From assembly GCA_019918135.1 (NCBI GenBank), contig WBZZ01000374.1, positions 35,001-99,000 on the forward strand: 64,000 bases of DNA. The letters are read 5' to 3'. Below, piece by piece: positions 20,453 to 31,561 of the stretch (the stretch's first letter is position 1; every line of letters begins with the position of its first letter). Source of the stretch: Paulinella micropora. Taxonomy: Eukaryota > Cercozoa > Imbricatea > Euglyphida > Paulinellidae. Position numbers and translations under genes: made by a program. Under the pieces are notes generated by a model that did no database searches, had not been told where the DNA came from, and was given only the letters and a program-made list of their open reading frames with translations.

Positions 20453-22696
20453 CTAAGAAGGAAAAGTGCCGCATCCGCGGGTGTAGCTGCCGCGGCAGAT
20501 GCTCGGCAGGTTGCTGGTCTGGATACCAACATCGAGATTATAGATACCATGGGACTGGAACACAGCGGTGCACACACCCGCGCCTTCCGCCGATGACGCT
20601 ACGTTCCAGCCGCTGATATCCTGGTCGAAAGCGCAGTTGCCGGCAAACATGGCCCACAGCCCACCGCTAGCTGCGGCCGCCGAAACGTTCCAGCCACCCA
20701 ACGGCTGGTTGAACGCGCACGTACTCGGCGGGGCACAAGCAAAGGCGTAGGTCATGTCCGAGACTTTGCTAGTGTTCCAGCTGTTGATGCTCTGGTTGAA
20801 ACTGGCGGCGGCAAAGAAGAGGTACATCATCGTAGTCACTGACGCGGTGTTCCAGGCGGCGAGTGGCTGATCAAACGTTTTGGCTTTGCCAAACGTGGCG
20901 TACATAGTTGTGACGCTGCTGACGTTCCAGCCGCCTAGCGGCTGATTGAAGGCCGTGGCGCCTGAAAACGTGCTCATCAGGCTGGTGACTTGGCCCACGT
21001 TCCAGCCACCTAGCGGTTGATTGAAAGCAGTGGCGCCGTTAAATGTTGACTCCAGGCTCGTGACTCTGCTCACGTCCCAGCTAGACACGTCAGTGTTGAA
21101 TGCCCGCGCGGACGTAAAGGTGCCCCGCAGGCTGGCCACGCCGCTCGTGTTCCAGCCGCCGAGGTTTTGGTTGAACACGGTACAACCGTAAAACAAGTTA
21201 GAGAAGCCGTTGGGGTGCGAGGCGGGCGTGAGCCACGACCAGTCCCAGTCGCGCGCGTCGCCCACGAACTCGGCCAGCCGGTACAGCAGGTACTCGGGCG
21301 CGACGCCCCGCAGCGCCCGCGACCCGGCCGTCGGCGCCGTGTAGCGCAGCAGCAAGTTGGAGGCGAACAGCAAGGCGTTCGGCGAGGTCAGCAGCGGCCT
21401 CGTGCTGCCGACGGGGTGGTACAGCTGCACGTCGCCCCACGCCAGCACTTCCGTCACGGGCGCGCCGTCCACGTACCACAGCCCGTCCACCCGGCCGTCC
21501 AGCCGCAGCGTGTAGTTACCGGCGCTCGCGTACACGTGCGTGCAGGTCGCGCCATCGGCGTGCACGCACGTGCCCGCCGAGCCGTCGCCCCAGTCCACGC
21601 CATACGTGCCGCCCGCGCCCGCCCCCGCGCCGGGCGACAGCGCGAGCGTGGCCGTGGTGCTGCCGGCCGGCGCGCGCACCCGGGCGTAGAAGAGCGAGCG
21701 GGAGCACGCGGCGGGCCAGGCGGCCTGGCTCACACGCGTGTACGGGGCCAGCCGCGTACAGTCGGCCGTGCCCACCAGCCCGGGCGTCCTCCAGCCCGTC
21801 AGCGAGACAGCAAAGTCCCCCGGAGCGCCCTCGAACGCACGCTCGAAGCGCTGCAGGCTCGGCAGCGCCGTCCAGCCCTGCAGCCCCGTGTCCGCCAGCG
21901 CTCCGCAGCCCGCGAACAGCTCGGTCACGTCCTCCAGCGCCGAGGTGTCCCAGCGCGATAGGTCGATTCTCGTGAGCAACGGCAGGCCCGCGAACGCCCG
22001 GCTGGCGTTGCGCAGGTTGCGCGTGTCCCACCGGCTGGCACCGTACGGGAGCCCCAGGCCCACGGAGCCTGCGAACAGGCCGACCAGGGACACGGCGCCG
22101 GACACGTTGAGCCCGTAGCTGACCTCGGAGTCCATGCGTGAGGTGAGGTTGGCGAAGCTGTAGTCCCAGACGCGCACGAGCCCCGCGTCCGGCAGCGTGG
22201 CGAGCGAGGGCACGTACGTCAGGCCCGGCGCCGAGTACAGGTGGTAGCCGCTCGTCTCATGGAAGCGCAGCTCCCCCCACCGGAGGACGGCGTCCAGCCG
22301 CAGGCCCGGGGGCGCCGCGGCGTGCCAGGCCGGCGTCAGCGCCCAGCCGCGCACGGGGTAGCGTCCGCCGGGATCCGCCGTCACCGTGTACGTGCCGGGA
22401 GCAGCGTACGTGTGCGCGCACGGCGCGGCGCCGGCGTCCAGGCACGGCGTGGGGGGCGAGCCGTCCCCCCAGTCGACCGTGAACGACGTCGGGATGGTGG
22501 CCTGGGCCTGGCGGCGGCGGCGCGCAGTCGGGGCGGCGGGCGGCCACAGGGGCCACACGAACGTGTCCTGCGGGGCCGCCGTCGTCAGCTCGAGGATGGT
22601 GGCGCCGCCGGGGCACACGACCGAAGGGCACGCCTCCTCTTGGGTCGGGCACTGGAGCGGGTACGGGCACCCGGCACCGGCGGCGCCGAGCAGCAA
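20453..22696 (-). CDS. PKD + DUF285 (BspA-like) repeat surface protein, member 1
   Basis: A single frame of about 747 codons. The N-terminus has cysteine-rich GCPYPLQCPTQEEACPSVVC. A first PKD-type domain has FTVDWGDGSPP...CAHTYAAPGTYTVTADPGG, and a second has VDWGDGSAGTC...CTHVYASAGNYTLRL. Then come BspA-like/DUF285 repeats of about 25 residues (FNQPLGGWNVSSVTTMYATF), in two blocks. The C-terminal cap reads FDQDISGWNV...SYTRGCG. Such proteins are extracellular adhesion or recognition molecules in mycoplasmas, trichomonads and some protists. The start is uncertain: no in-frame ATG lies at the place used by the other members. Confidence 0.85.
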   Translation of the reverse strand: MLLGAAGAGCPYPLQCPTQEEACPSVVCPGGATILELTTAAPQDTFVWPLWPPAAPTARRRRQAQATIPTSFTVDWGDGSPPTPCLDAGAAPCAHTYAAPGTYTVTADPGGRYPVRGWALTPAWHAAAPPGLRLDAVLRWGELRFHETSGYHLYSAPGLTYVPSLATLPDAGLVRVWDYSFANLTSRMDSEVSYGLNVSGAVSLVGLFAGSVGLGLPYGASRWDTRNLRNASRAFAGLPLLTRIDLSRWDTSALEDVTELFAGCGALADTGLQGWTALPSLQRFERAFEGAPGDFAVSLTGWRTPGLVGTADCTRLAPYTRVSQAAWPAACSRSLFYARVRAPAGSTTATLALSPGAGAGAGGTYGVDWGDGSAGTCVHADGATCTHVYASAGNYTLRLDGRVDGLWYVDGAPVTEVLAWGDVQLYHPVGSTRPLLTSPNALLFASNLLLRYTAPTAGSRALRGVAPEYLLYRLAEFVGDARDWDWSWLTPASHPNGFSNLFYGCTVFNQNLGGWNTSGVASLRGTFTSARAFNTDVSSWDVSRVTSLESTFNGATAFNQPLGGWNVGQVTSLMSTFSGATAFNQPLGGWNVSSVTTMYATFGKAKTFDQPLAAWNTASVTTMMYLFFAAASFNQSINSWNTSKVSDMTYAFACAPPSTCAFNQPLGGWNVSAAAASGGLWAMFAGNCAFDQDISGWNVASSAEGAGVCTAVFQSHGIYNLDVGIQTSNLPSICRGSYTRGCGTFPS

Positions 22697-23094
22697 GGGC
22701 AGCCACCAGCACGGGCAGGTGACTGCGCCTGTTCGACGGGGGAGGGGAGAGCGTGCATGCTAGTGCGCGCTTTCTCTTTCCTCGCTGCCACACTCTCTTT
22801 CTTCTCTGGACCTGTGAACGAGCGCTCCAGCTAGCACGGACGGCAGGGGGCGGGGAGAGACGAGCGAACTGCCTCCCTCTCCCCCTTCCGCGACCCTTGC
22901 TAACCCCGCCGGGGGCGCGCGGAGCCCTGGGCCTGGGCCTCCCCCCCCACACACACCCTTCCCTTTTCCTGCGCACTCTGCCCGCCCTCGTGCGCTTGTC
23001 AATGAAAGAGGAGAGGAGTTGGCTTCCTCTCTCGGTCTCTCGCTCTCTCTCTCTCTCCCTCTCTCTGGTGTAAAGCCAGGGCGTGCTTTCGGCT
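22697..23094. other. Divergent spacer with (CT)n run
   Basis: The spacer lies between member 1 and the kinase-like gene, which are divergently transcribed. It contains ATGCACGC near 22755, resembling the usual family start context but not in the same frame as the long reading, and a (CT)n microsatellite at 23030-23067 just before the kinase-like start. No other gene is seen. Confidence 0.5.
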
Positions 23095-24771
23095 ATGAAG
23101 CGCACAGCGACGGGGCCGGGCCGAAAGAAGCAGCCAGCAAGGGCCAAGGGTCTGGTTGCAGGCGCACAGCCAGCCTGGGCCGAGGGTCTGGTGGAGGGCG
23201 CGTTGTCGTGGCTTTGGGGCCTGCCGCTGGCCGAAGGCAGAGAGCGCGCCAGCAAACCAGAGAAAAGGGTCCTGGCTTGGCTGCGGGACCAGGAGCACCA
23301 CCAGTCGCCTAGCTCCCCGCTGACAGCGCTGCGAGCCATGCTGGTCGCCAGGGACCAACGGCACCTCCAGTGCACAGAACAGCAATGTGAGCATCCAACG
23401 GAATCAGACTCGGAGTGGGTGCGTTCTGGCTCCTACAACCTGGTGACTCCCTTTTCGGCTGCGTACGTGGTGCGCGCGGGCTACGAGTACACGACTCTGG
23501 CGGACCTAGCTCGCCGCCGGAGGTGGGCCGACGTGCTCGCGCGCAAAGGAATTAGCCCCCCTTGCTTGCTGCGCGGCTATGCCACACCCGCGGTCGCCAG
23601 CGAGTATGACGAACAACTACGGCTGCTCAAGTATAGCGCAGAGTTAATTCGACAGCAAGCCAGCCCCTGCGGCCGGGTACCTGGCACCGCGGAGGGCCTC
23701 CCGGGGTCCTGTACACGGGCGCCGAGCTTACGGCCCGGTCAGCAGAAGTCAGACCTTAAGTTCTATCTCGTGCGGCAGCTTGTCCGGCGGGGGGAGGAGG
23801 TGGCCTTGTACTTGGCCGACCGCAGTCGGGCAGACTCTTATCCCCAGGTGTTAGAGTCTGTCTATCAGGCCCTGGGCCGGTACGTGGCCCTGCTGTGCCG
23901 GCCAGGCCAGGAGAGGACGTACTTCTGCATTGATCTCAAGTTCCGCAACATGCCCTGGATCGGCGGCCGGGCCTACCTGATCGACCTGGAACCGTATGAC
24001 GGCTGTACCGTAGAACTAAGTGCTTTACCGCAACTAGAGAAGCAGCTTCAACTAGAGAAGCAGCTTCGGGCAGCCCGGCACCGGGACGCCTGGACGTTAG
24101 CCCTGTACTTGTTTGCGCTGGCTAATTCGGTAGGAAGCCTAGACTGGTACATGAAGCAGCGGGGCTTCGAAGAGCCAGCGCCCGGCAGGCACGGCGCCCT
24201 AGACTTGGGGGCGAGCGAGGGTTTTCCGGAGGGCTGCCCTTTGGCCGTAGCCATAGCCGTGCTGCGGGATCAGGCCGCGAGGTTGGGCAGGAACGCCACG
24301 GGGGGCCCGGCGGTACAGAACGTCGGCGGGGCGGTGGCGCGAGGCCTCGGGCAAGCCATCCTCCTCCTGGCGCGGGCGTCGTGGCACGACCAACACTTCA
24401 AGACCTTTGCGGAACAGGTGGAAGCGTATCTGCCCCAGGGGAAAGTCGCGGGAATGGATGACCGGATACGCGGGCACTACCTGGCTTCCGATCTGGCTTC
24501 CGCGGGCCGGGGCCAGGAAGACCCCGCTCGCCTAGCTAACAGGCTGGCTTGCCTGGTGGTCTACGCGCTAGCTTGCCACCGCTGCCGGCTCATCAAGGCC
24601 ACGGCCCTGGCTGAGCTGCTCGAGCGGCTGCGGCTGCTCCGGCAGCACCCGAGCCATGACCCCAGCCAGTGGCTTCCGCAGAGAGAGCAGGTGGTGCACA
24701 AGCGCCAGAAGACGAGGCACCCCCGGGCTAGGGCCCAAGCCGACAGAGAGAGAGAGAGAGAGAGAGAGTGA
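23095..24771 (+). CDS. Kinase-like protein with (GA)n-encoded tail, 558 residues
   Basis: Uninterrupted frame from ATG 23095. The first 90 residues are basic and low-complexity. After that, GSYNLVTPFSAAYVVRAG looks like a degenerate glycine loop and strand. FCIDLKFRN (Asp about residue 280) resembles the catalytic loop D-x-K-x-x-N, and AYLIDLEPYD (Asp about 297) the DFG-like metal site. HRD is lost, so this is an atypical kinase. The helical C-lobe runs to residue 520. The last residues (RERERERE) are encoded by a GA microsatellite, so C-terminal length should vary by slippage. The substrate is unknown. Confidence 0.65.
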   Translation: MKRTATGPGRKKQPARAKGLVAGAQPAWAEGLVEGALSWLWGLPLAEGRERASKPEKRVLAWLRDQEHHQSPSSPLTALRAMLVARDQRHLQCTEQQCEHPTESDSEWVRSGSYNLVTPFSAAYVVRAGYEYTTLADLARRRRWADVLARKGISPPCLLRGYATPAVASEYDEQLRLLKYSAELIRQQASPCGRVPGTAEGLPGSCTRAPSLRPGQQKSDLKFYLVRQLVRRGEEVALYLADRSRADSYPQVLESVYQALGRYVALLCRPGQERTYFCIDLKFRNMPWIGGRAYLIDLEPYDGCTVELSALPQLEKQLQLEKQLRAARHRDAWTLALYLFALANSVGSLDWYMKQRGFEEPAPGRHGALDLGASEGFPEGCPLAVAIAVLRDQAARLGRNATGGPAVQNVGGAVARGLGQAILLLARASWHDQHFKTFAEQVEAYLPQGKVAGMDDRIRGHYLASDLASAGRGQEDPARLANRLACLVVYALACHRCRLIKATALAELLERLRLLRQHPSHDPSQWLPQREQVVHKRQKTRHPRARAQADRERERERE

Positions 24772-24842
24772 GCGAGAGTGAGCGAGAGAGAGAGTGAGCG
24801 AAAGAAAGAGAGAGAGTGTGAGCGAGAGAGAGAGAGCGAGAG
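24740..24842. repeat. (GA)n / GAGTGAGC microsatellite
   Basis: Long GA run with interspersed GTGAGC units overlapping the 3' end of the kinase-like gene. Confidence 0.9.
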
Positions 24843-25114
24843 GGTTTTTTGGCGGCCTCCCGCTCGGGAGTGCTTAGCAGGAGGGCGAGTGAGAGCGCAA
24901 GCCCAAGGCTACGCTCCAGTGGTTCTTGGTCCCGTGGTTCTTGGGTCCGCGCACCATTAAAAAAAAGCCTGCCGGCTGGACGAGCGAGCACACGTATCCG
25001 GCGGCCACTCCGGCCCGACCACCGCACGCAGCCCGCGGGGCGCGGCGGCGAGGCCCCCACTCCCCCCCCCCCCCCCCGTTCCCCCGGCCGACGGCACCAG
25101 CCGCTCAGCCCTGC
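24843..25114. other. Convergent-gene spacer with AT-rich island and C16 tract
   Basis: The spacer lies between the 3' ends of the kinase-like gene (+) and the next minus-strand gene. It has CATTAAAAAAAAGCC at 24955-24969, a candidate shared termination signal, a near-duplicate pair GTGGTTCTTGG (24919, 24934), and a C16 run at 25062-25077. Confidence 0.5.
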
Positions 25115-25762
25115 CTAGGCCCGCGCACGGGCCTCAGGCCCCGCCGCGCGGTAGGGAGCGTGGCTCCCCCTGCTCCGCGGGCGCCGGGCCCCGGACCAGC
25201 ACCACGTGCGAACCGCCGGCGCCGCCCCGCGCGTGCCGGGCGGGCGGCCGGGGGGGCCGTGCACCCACAGCACCGGCTGGTACACAAAGACCAGGCGCTC
25301 GGCCGGCGCGTGGAGGGCGGCTGGCTTGGGCTGCGACCGGTGCCCGCGCACCCGCTGCAAGGAGGTAGGGCTCAGCGCCGCGGCCGGGTCGTGCTGGCCC
25401 TGCGCCCACGCCTCGTCGTGCCCGCCGGCCCCCAGGAGCGGCAGCGGCGGGTCCCACGACACCGAACCCGCGCGCCGCGCCTCCGGTTCCTGTGAACAGC
25501 CAGACACGGAGTTGCGCGTGCTGGCGAAGCTGTCCTCGAACCCCCGGTCCAGCAGGCTCTGCACGCAGGCTAGCGAGCGCTCGTGGGCGGGCAGCATGGT
25601 CCAGTCCACCGAGGCCGAGAGCTCGCGCAGGCGCGCGGCCAGCTGCGGCGCGACCGGCGGTGGCCCCTGCCGTGGCGTGACGGCCCCGTCCAACTCCGCC
25701 ACGAGCCGCTGGTAGCAGTGCAGCCAGAAACACTCCCCCGAGGGGTAGCGCGGTACCGCCAT
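25115..25762 (-). CDS. Hypothetical protein, 215 residues
   Basis: I start it at ATG 25762 (MAVPRYPSGECFWLHCYQRLV), where composition becomes protein-like. The open frame continues upstream only through proline/arginine-rich G/C-tract DNA. The text includes ELDGAVTPRQGPPPVAPQLAARLRE, MLPAHERSLACVQSLLDRGFEDS and AERLVFVYQPVLWVHGPP. The C-terminus is arginine-rich. No known motif, signal peptide or membrane segment. Convergent with the kinase-like gene. Confidence 0.5.
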   Translation of the reverse strand: MAVPRYPSGECFWLHCYQRLVAELDGAVTPRQGPPPVAPQLAARLRELSASVDWTMLPAHERSLACVQSLLDRGFEDSFASTRNSVSGCSQEPEARRAGSVSWDPPLPLLGAGGHDEAWAQGQHDPAAALSPTSLQRVRGHRSQPKPAALHAPAERLVFVYQPVLWVHGPPGRPPGTRGAAPAVRTWCWSGARRPRSRGSHAPYRAAGPEARARA

Positions 25763-26155
25763 CGCCCGGCCGCGGCCACGCCTCGCCCCTGGTAGGGAGG
25801 ACGACGAGGGACTGGCACGGCCAGCACCGGGGAGAGCGTGGGTGCCCGTGGCGCCGCGGGCGCGGCCGGGCGGGGAGGGGCGGCGGCAGACGCCCCCGGA
25901 GGGAGGGGGGCGGCGGCAGACGCCCCCCCCCCCCCGGAGGGAAGGAGGGGAGGCGGCAGACGCCGCCGGCGGACGGCGAGGCCGCGGCGCCTTCTCCCCC
26001 CCTCCCTCCCCCCTTGGCTTTCCTCCCTCCCCCCCGCGCTGGCTCTGGCCAGGGGTCCTAAACACACTCCTGGACACGCGCGCCGGCCACGCGACGCTGT
26101 CGAGGATGGCTGCGCGCTCTGCCCCCGCCTGGGACAGTCTGGAATTTGGTGATAA
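25763..26155. repeat. G/C-tract spacer with GGCGGCAGACGCC repeats
   Basis: GGCGGCAGACGCCCCC recurs at about 25880, 25910 and 25950, separated by G and C homopolymers. The stretch must carry promoters for divergent genes on both sides. It contains no convincing gene. Confidence 0.6.
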
Positions 26156-28467
26156 GTGGATCAAGACGCTGCGCGATGTCGCTCGGAAAAGGCTGTACCG
26201 GTCGCGGAGCTAGTGAAGGCTCTAGTCGCCCGCTGGGAGCTCAGCCCGAAGCAGCGGAACGGCGACGCTTCTTCTCCTCCCAGGCCGCTGCAGCTCAAGA
26301 GGGAGCCGTGGCAGACTGCTTTCCCCGGCGAGAGCGCGCGCTGGAGCGAGTTCCTGTCCGCCCTGGTGACCACGCCCGCCCTGTACAGCTTATGCCACTA
26401 CATAGAAACTGTCGACCTTCGCCTGCCGCCCGCCGAAACAGAAACAGCCAGGGTGACCGTACCGCTACAACTGTTCTGGCCTGCCAGCAGAACCAAGGTT
26501 CTCCTGTTGCGCCACGTGGAGCTTTCGTGGCCGGCCGAGCTAGAAGAACCGCGCCTGTCGGTCGATGAGCTCTCACTCTCAGACGTCATCTTCCGCGCGG
26601 TGGAAGCTCAGCCAGCGCAGCACCCACCCCGGCCGGCCCTGCTGTGCGTAGACCTCGCGGGGTCAATCCAGATAGAGCAGTGTGACCTCGGCCGGCTCGT
26701 GCTGTGCCCCCGCCCGCCGTCCGGCGCCCCACCGAAATTCCTGAGTCTCCGGGACTGTCCAAAGCTGGAGTCAGTCGAACTGGAGTCAGTCGAGTTGGAG
26801 GATGGCCTGCAGGAGCTGTTCGAGTGGGTAGAGGTGCGGGCTTGTCCGTCGCTAGCGACGCTGTCCTTGCCGCGCGCCCAGGAAACGGACGTCTACCCCG
26901 GGCCGCTGCTCTGTCAGTTGGTCACCGGACCCTGCTGGCCCACCGGCGCGGCGCCCGAGGTCTGCACGTGTACGCTGTACGGGCTAGGCTCGGAGCTGAC
27001 CTCCGTGGAAGGGCCCTGGCCCGACCGGCTGGTGCTGGCGGAAGCGCCCCTGCGCCGGCCGGGCGGTGACGACGACGAGACGCCCGCCGGTAGCCAAGAG
27101 CCGTACTTGGAAGTCAGCGGGTACGGCTGCCTCGAGTTGCGAGGGCCCTGTCGGGGGCTCCAGCTGGCTTGGCCCGCGGCAGGCCTGCCGGCCTGGTTCT
27201 CTCGTCAGCTGGTGCGGCCGGCCCGGTGCGAGGTTCAGCTGCAGGCTCCGGTGAACGTTGTCTTCAGCCCGCCGCCGGCCCCGTCGGGCCGGCCGACCCC
27301 GTCGGGCCCGCTCAGGCCGGGCGACCAGGGGGGACAGCCGTCCCGTGACCGGCAGGCACCGTCGTCCTCGCTCGCAGGGGCTACTGCTGCCGCCACCAAC
27401 GTGTACCCCTGGTTGCTAGCTGCGGCGGAGTTTCCGCCTGGCTCGGCCAGGCGGCTGGGCTTCTGGTTGGAAGCTGCAGCTCAGACACGGGCTGGTCTTG
27501 TCCGCTCAGGACCTAGACGCCTGGGCAGGCCTGGGCCAAGTGTGGGACGGCGGGGGCGAGCCTCCGTCGTGGCCCGCCGTGCTCGGCGCATGCCGAGGTC
27601 TGCGTGGCCCCGGTACTGCGCCCTGGTGGCGCTGGCGCTCTTGTGCGGCCTGGGGGCAATTGCTGGCGGCCCGGCACGGGCGGGGCCGCGCACTCTCGTT
27701 GGACCAGGCGGAGCTCCCCTTGGTAGCCCCCGGCCTAGTAGCCCGCCAGCTGGCGAAAGCCGTGCTCTCGTGCGCCGAGGACCCAGACCTCTTGCGGGCG
27801 GCCTGGGCCGAGCTCTTCTCGCAGCTGGTCGGCCGCGAGCCCTTGCAGAGCCTGTCCCGGGGCCTGCGGTTCCTGGGCACGGTGGCTACCCGCGCGGCCG
27901 CTGGGCTAGGTCCCGGGCCGGCGAGCCGGCCGCCACCGAGCCCCCGAGTTCCAGCACGCGGGCTGTTGCTTGCTCTCCGCGGCCTTCGGCCCCCACGCCG
28001 ATGCCCTGCAACAGGCAGTGCGGGGGAGGTCTTGCACCTCGTGGCGCAGTCTGGCCTGCACGCAACTACTGCGCGAGGGGCCCCCGAGTTCCCGATCTCT
28101 TGGCCATCCAGGCGGAAATCTGGACCAGCTTGGGCGGCCAGAGCCGGGGCAACCGGCCCGGCCGGCCGGAGCCACCCCCCTCGAGCTGGCCGTGTGGAGC
28201 AAGAACTACCGACTCTCGAACCTACCACCGGCGACCGCCGCGGCCCTGCGTTGCTGTGGCCGACAGCTGCACCACCCGACACAGGCAGAGTTGAAGCAGC
28301 TAGAAGAGGGACAGAGCCGTGCACATACCAAAGCACTGAAATACTTGTTGGACTGGACGGCAAGCCTGCACAGCACACTAGCGCTGACGGACCTGCAAAA
28401 AAAGCGGCTGGACCAGCAGGAAGCAGCGTGGCGGGCCGCGCTGGGCCCACCGCGACAGGCCGCCTAG
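26156..28467 (+). pseudogene. Solenoid-like family, copy 1, broken
   Basis: Starts MDQDAARCRSEKAVPVAEL. An N-terminal helical RWSEFLSALVTTPALYSLCHYIETVDL segment is followed by short strand-turn units with regularly spaced leucines (SLRDCPKLESVELESVELE, VRACPSLATLSLPRAQ), which suggests an LRR-like or beta-solenoid fold. Later come GLPAWFSRQLV and a helical C-terminus ending LGPPRQAA. It is broken (about two interruptions). Paralogs are at 28598-30724 and 31774-33770, with a C-terminal fragment at 31250-31561. I do not recognise the family beyond the repeat character. Confidence 0.55.
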
Positions 28468-28597
28468 CCCCCTCCGACGCCCCCTTCCCTCCCACGGACC
28501 ACGCACCCCGCACAATCTTCTCCTTCCATCCCTCCTCCCCCCCGCTCTCCCTTGTACGCAGAGCCGAAGCTGCCTCCTCCTCCCCGGTTAGAACAGA

Positions 28598-30724
28598 TTG
28601 CCCCCCCCCAGGTGGAGGAAGGAAAATGGGCTGTTACCAAGTAAAGCCCTTGCCGAGACCAAGTGGACGGACCGCTCCCCTCGTGTAGTATGTCCCATCG
28701 CCCCGACGCTTCGCCCCCCGAACTTCCTGTCTCTGTGGGTCCAGGCACAGCAAACAGTGTCGCGGCTAGGGGGCGACGCCAGCCCCCAAAAGACAGTGGA
28801 ACTGCTCGAAGACAGCTGGGCAGGGCAACGCAGTTCGCACAAAACGAGACTGGACCTCGTGTTCGAGGCAGATTGCCTCTGGGCCGGGGGCCGCCGGCGC
28901 TGGTCGAAGCTGCTAGCGTGCTTGGTCGGCTCCGCGGTCCTGAGAGACCTATGGCAGTACGTAACAACCGTCCACCTCGATGGCGGCTCGGCACGGCCCT
29001 ACGAGTTGGTTGTCCCCCCGAAGCTCCTCCTCTTCGCCACCAACGCTACCAAAGTGTTTTTAGCGAATGCCTCTTTCTTGGAAAAACGGTCGTCGATCAT
29101 AAGGCTGACTCTCCCCCCCGACGCCAGTTTCCACCTGCTGCGCTGTGACGTAGGCAGTCTCGTCTCAACGCGCCGGGTCCGGCAGCCTCCGGGAGCCAGC
29201 TAACACTTAGAATCGAAGATTGCCCGTGCCTTAGGAAGGTCACAGCCCTGGCAGGGGGCTTTGCAGGAACGTGCTGGTCCTTGGTTGTCCGGCGCTGGAG
29301 TGCCTGGCGCTGCCGCGAGCGACGACGACCACTGTCCAGCCGGGCCCTTTGCTCCGTGAACTAATCATCAACCCCGAAGAGAACCACGGCGTGCAAAGCC
29401 CGCCGGTGACCTGTACCCTGCGGGGGCGGGCCCGGACAAGCTGACCGTGTCGAGTTCGTGGCTCGACGAGTTGCGCTGGGAGGGTTTGCCTGCGGACTGG
29501 CGTTGTGAGCTGTCCGTGGCGGGCTACCGACGGCTTCGGCTTGGCTTGGCGACAGAGGCTTCGGCGGGAGGCAGGGGGTCGGCCGGCGCCCCCGCGCGCC
29601 AGGCAGCAGCGGACAGCCTGAGCGATGTATCGCTAGACTGGCGGACGGAGGGTCTGCCCGCGTGGTTTCGCCTAGAGGTCGTGAAGCCCCCCTCGTTGAA
29701 CGTCGAAATTGCCGGGCGTCTTCCCCGTGAGGGGATCTTTTTCCGGGGGGAGGCGCTGAGCGACCGGGAAACGCGACTGGCGCCCCCCAGGCCCCTGGCG
29801 CCGGTACACGCCAGTCTGCGAGTGCCTATCGCCGCCGCCTACCTCTGGTTGATCGCGGGTGCCCTGTTTCCGTCGGGCTCGCCGTGGCGGCTGGCCTTCC
29901 TGCTGGGCCTGCCCCTAGACTACGGCCTGGTGGTGTCCGAGCAGGAGTTTGAGCGCTGCGTCGGGTGGCTGCGCGCACGGGCTACCGACACGGCCTCGTG
30001 GCGCACCCTCTTACAGGCCCGCAGCCAGCACACGGTGAAGTACGGTGCGCCGCACCGTTCGTGCCCATGGCGCCTGCGGCTGCTACTCTTGGCCGGCCAG
30101 CACGGGGACCCGAACTTGTTGCGGCTGTTGGAATACAGCCGGCCGTACCCACGCGGCTGGTCACCGGCCCAAGTCATCGAGCGCGTGACTACCGCCGTGC
30201 GCTCCTGTGTGGAAGATCCCGACACGCTGAGCGTTGTCTGTACCTATCTGCGCCAGCGCCTGCGTGGTGGCGTTGCCAGTGACCAAGGCCCAACCTCCGC
30301 CTGGGAGCAGAGGCTGCGTTTTGCAGCCGCCGTCTGCGAGGCCGGCGACGACGACGCCGGCGCGACGGCGGCCGGCGACGACGCCGCCGTCGGCGGGAGC
30401 CGGGCCCGCGCGCGGTTGATTCACGGTTGGCGGAAAGCGGGCGCTCTGTTGATCCGGGCGGAGTTCGGGCGGCCCGCCGGGGCCGGGGGGGGGCCGTCGG
30501 TACGCGACGGTGTGCTTTCGGAACTAGCACGGTTCCTGCGAGAGCGGCAGCCGACCGAGCCCGCCTGGCAGAGGCCGCCGGCGATTGCCGCTCTCCCGCC
30601 GGCCGACGCGGCGGCGCTGCGTTACTGTCTAGGCTGCCTGTGGCCTTTCTCGACGCACGAGCTCCCGGACGAACCCTGGGGCCTGATCCGGCGGAAGAAC
30701 CCCCGGAAGACCACCCGGGCGTGA
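28598..30724 (+). pseudogene. Solenoid-like family, copy 2, broken
   Basis: Paralog of copies 1 and 3. It has RRWSKLLACLVGSAVLRDLWQYVTTVHL, then CELSVAGYRRLRLGL, SLDWRTEGLPAWFRLEVVKPPSL, AAYLWLIAGALFPSGSPWRLAFLL and VERVTTAVRSCVEDPDTLSV. The last 425 codons (from about 29447) form one long frame. The 5' part is broken (about two interruptions), and its exact start is unclear. Domain order equals copy 3. An AT island GCTTTATTCGAG (30802-30813) lies past the stop. Confidence 0.55.
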
Positions 30725-31249
30725 GCTCGCCGCCGTCCTTCCTTCCGGCGCTCCGCTCCCCTCACTAGCTCGTGTTAACCGGAGTTTAGTTCTTGCTTGA
30801 CGGCGCTTTATTCGAGTGCGGTGGCCCAGACTTAAGTACAACTAGCGCGGTGGCCCCCTGGCAGGCTTATGCCTCTTGTAGAATCACACACACGCTCAGT
30901 TAAAAAAAGGCAGGTTCCACTTGAGGCAGGGCAGCGCCCGCCGGAGCTTGAGTAGCCCGTCAGTGCTCAGCCGTGCCGCGAACAGCCGCGGTTCTACCAA
31001 TGGCGTTAGACGGGGGGTGACTCCACTACCTCGGACTCCACTACCTCGTCCCCGATGCCCACCTCTAAGCTTAGCACCCACAGGTAGGGCAGGCGTGCCA
31101 ATTTAGCTAGGCCGTTGGCCGTGAGCAGGGAAGACGTTGAACGAGCTGGCTCGCGGCAGAGCTCCCGGAGGCTCCCGGAGGCTCGTGCTCTTGGGGCACG
31201 GCTGGTGACGGCGAGTCATTCACGCGGAGTGTGTATACCGGGTCACTGA
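30725..31249. other. Spacer with AT-rich island
   Basis: Contains CTTTATTCGAG at 30803 and TTAAAAAAAGGC at 30900. No gene is seen until the paralog fragment. Confidence 0.45.
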
Positions 31250-31561
31250 GTGGGGGAGTTGGACAGGTCCGGCCTCGCGAGCCGGCGCAAGGGTGCCCAA
31301 TCCAGCGTCTCAAGACCACTGCACCCCTCCAGCGCCGGCCGGCGTTGCGGTGGCCGACAGCTGCCTCACCTGACACAGGCCGGCTTGGCACAGCTAGCAG
31401 AGAGACGGGACCGCGCACGTACCGAAGCCCTGCAGTACTTGTGGGGCTGGACGCGTGGCCTGTGTAGCACACCAGCGCTGAATGGCCTACAAAGAAGGCG
31501 GCTGGTCCGGCAGGAAGCCGCGGGGCTGGCCGCACTGGGCCCACCGCGACAGGCTGCCTAG
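31250..31561 (+). pseudogene. C-terminal fragment of the solenoid-like family
   Basis: The reading CGGRQLPHLTQAGLAQLAE...ALQYLWGWTRGL...LGPPRQAA is a clear paralog of the end of copy 1 (CGRQLHHPTQAELKQLEE...ALKYLLDWTASL...LGPPRQAA). Only about the last 100 residues remain. It shows that a further family member once lay here. Confidence 0.7.
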
